A DNA stretch of 64,000 nucleotides from Bradyrhizobium sp. 186. Lineage in GTDB: Bacteria > Pseudomonadota > Alphaproteobacteria > Rhizobiales > Xanthobacteraceae. Shown in pieces: positions 63,239-64,000 of the stretch (the stretch's first letter is position 1; each line of letters begins with the position of its first letter). The DNA is taken from assembly GCF_023101685.1 (NCBI RefSeq), contig NZ_CP082164.1, forward strand, positions 496,001 to 560,000, in the 5' to 3' direction. Under the pieces are notes generated by a model. The model saw nothing but the letters and a program-made list of their open reading frames with translations, was not told the DNA's origin and did no database searches. The position numbers and the translations under genes were made by a program.

Positions 63239-64000
63239 ATGAGGAAACTTCTTCTTGCTGGCATGGCCGTCGCGATGATGGCGACCCCGGCATTCGCGGC
63301 GAACTACCGTTTCGTGATCGTGCCCAAGGCGATGAACAATCCGTTCTTCGACTTCGCGCGTGACGGCTGCCAGAAGCGTGCCAAGGAGCTCGGCAACATC
63401 GAGTGCATCTACAAGGGACCGGTCGAGCACGAGCCGGCGACGCAGGCGCAGATCATCCAGGATTTCGTCACCCAGAAGGTCGATGGCCTCGCGATTTCGG
63501 TCGCCGACGTCGCCGCCATGACCAAGTCTATCGAGGCGGCAACCGCGGCCGGCATTCCCGTCATCACCTTCGATGCCGATGCGCCGGGCTCGAAGCGCAT
63601 CGCTTATATCGGCACCAACAACAGGGAGTTCGGTGTCGCGCTCGGCAAGCAATTGCTGAAACTCCGGCCTGACGGCGGCAAATACGCCATGGTCTCCGGC
63701 GGTCCCGGCGCCAAGAATCTCGCCGAGCGCGTCGATGGCGTCCGCGAGGCGCTGAAAGGCTCGAAATGGACCGAGGTCGGCGGCTCGCCGACCTTCTGCA
63801 ACGACGATCCCGCGCTCGCAGTCCAGCAGATGACCGACCTACGCACTGCTACGCCGGATCTGGCCGCGATTGTTCCCATCGGCGGCTGGCCGATGTTCGC
63901 GCCGGAAGGCTTCAAGGCCTTCGCCAGCAGGTACAAGAGAGACATCGATTCCGGCAAGTTCACGCTGGTCGTCGCCGATACGCTGAAGATGCAGCTCGAG
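63239..64000 (+). CDS. CUT2-type sugar-binding periplasmic protein, 3' part outside window
   Basis: 254 codons visible, running off the end. GGAGGAG precedes the ATG. Signal peptide MRKLLLAGMAVAMMATPAFA cut near residue 20-21, then a periplasmic sugar-binding (ribose/xylose/fructose type) domain: YRFVIVPKAMNNPFFDFARDG, VDGLAISVADVAAMTKSIEAATAAGIPVITFDADAPGS and MVSGGPGAKNLAERVDGV. Probably captures D-xylose or a related monosaccharide for the importer just upstream. Confidence 0.9.
   Translation, partial: MRKLLLAGMAVAMMATPAFAANYRFVIVPKAMNNPFFDFARDGCQKRAKELGNIECIYKGPVEHEPATQAQIIQDFVTQKVDGLAISVADVAAMTKSIEAATAAGIPVITFDADAPGSKRIAYIGTNNREFGVALGKQLLKLRPDGGKYAMVSGGPGAKNLAERVDGVREALKGSKWTEVGGSPTFCNDDPALAVQQMTDLRTATPDLAAIVPIGGWPMFAPEGFKAFASRYKRDIDSGKFTLVVADTLKMQLE

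Overview
The window looks like chromosomal DNA of a Bradyrhizobium (soil/rhizobial alphaproteobacterium). The main reasons are an adjacent LuxR/LuxI pair closely resembling BjaR1/BjaI (isovaleryl-homoserine lactone quorum sensing of B. japonicum/diazoefficiens), a box-type aerobic benzoyl-CoA cluster, GcrA, a SAM-II riboswitch before metZ, high GC with strong third-position bias, and many dispersed palindromic intergenic repeats. No prophage, CRISPR array or integrative element was seen; the mobile DNA is three insertion sequences.

Layout. 1-1.6 kb: shikimate-dehydrogenase-like gene (cut by the window edge) and a LysR regulator. 1.8-3.9 kb: quorum-sensing locus bjaR-bjaI flanked by two small unknown genes, with a 22-bp near-perfect palindrome between luxR and luxI. 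3.95-5.47 kb: intact IS701-family element. 5.8-9.1 kb: branched-chain-type ABC importer livHMGF without a binding-protein gene. 10.0-14.0 kb: two different IS1634-family elements inserted back to back in one GCTAGC target inside a dispersed repeat. 14.1-17.9 kb: glutamine-synthetase-like gene, Rieske oxygenase and divergent IclR regulator. 18.4-25.9 kb: benzoate module: truncated haemoglobin, boxR, benzoate-CoA ligase, alpha/beta hydrolase, boxC, boxB. Three promoters (liv, bclA/boxR, boxC) carry a shared TGC-rich motif that fits a BoxR operator, which joins the liv transporter to the benzoate regulon. boxA was not found here.

26-31 kb: truncated SDR remnant, polysaccharide deacetylase, BON/OmpA-type envelope protein, two membrane proteins. 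31.3-38.0 kb: phosphate locus phoR-pstSCAB-phoU-phoB with a clear Pho box before pstS. 38.3-43.1 kb: gcrA, argD-argF, hslO, apaG. 43.3-46.3 kb: OpgC-like membrane acyl/succinyltransferase coupled to two periplasmic SGNH-fold proteins, one of which has lost its catalytic residues. 46.4-49 kb: metZ behind a SAM-II riboswitch, divergent from a dCTP deaminase.

49-57 kb: an unrecognised protein, MATE exporter, a serine-rich repeat protein, a Gly/Met-rich exported protein, SRPBCC and VOC proteins, AraC regulator, Ogt methyltransferase, tRNA-Gly(CCC), XRE-cupin regulator and GNAT acetyltransferase. 57.4-64 kb: pentose operon: LacI regulator, xylB, xylA, and a CUT2-type sugar importer (single-domain ATPase, permease, and a binding protein cut by the window end).
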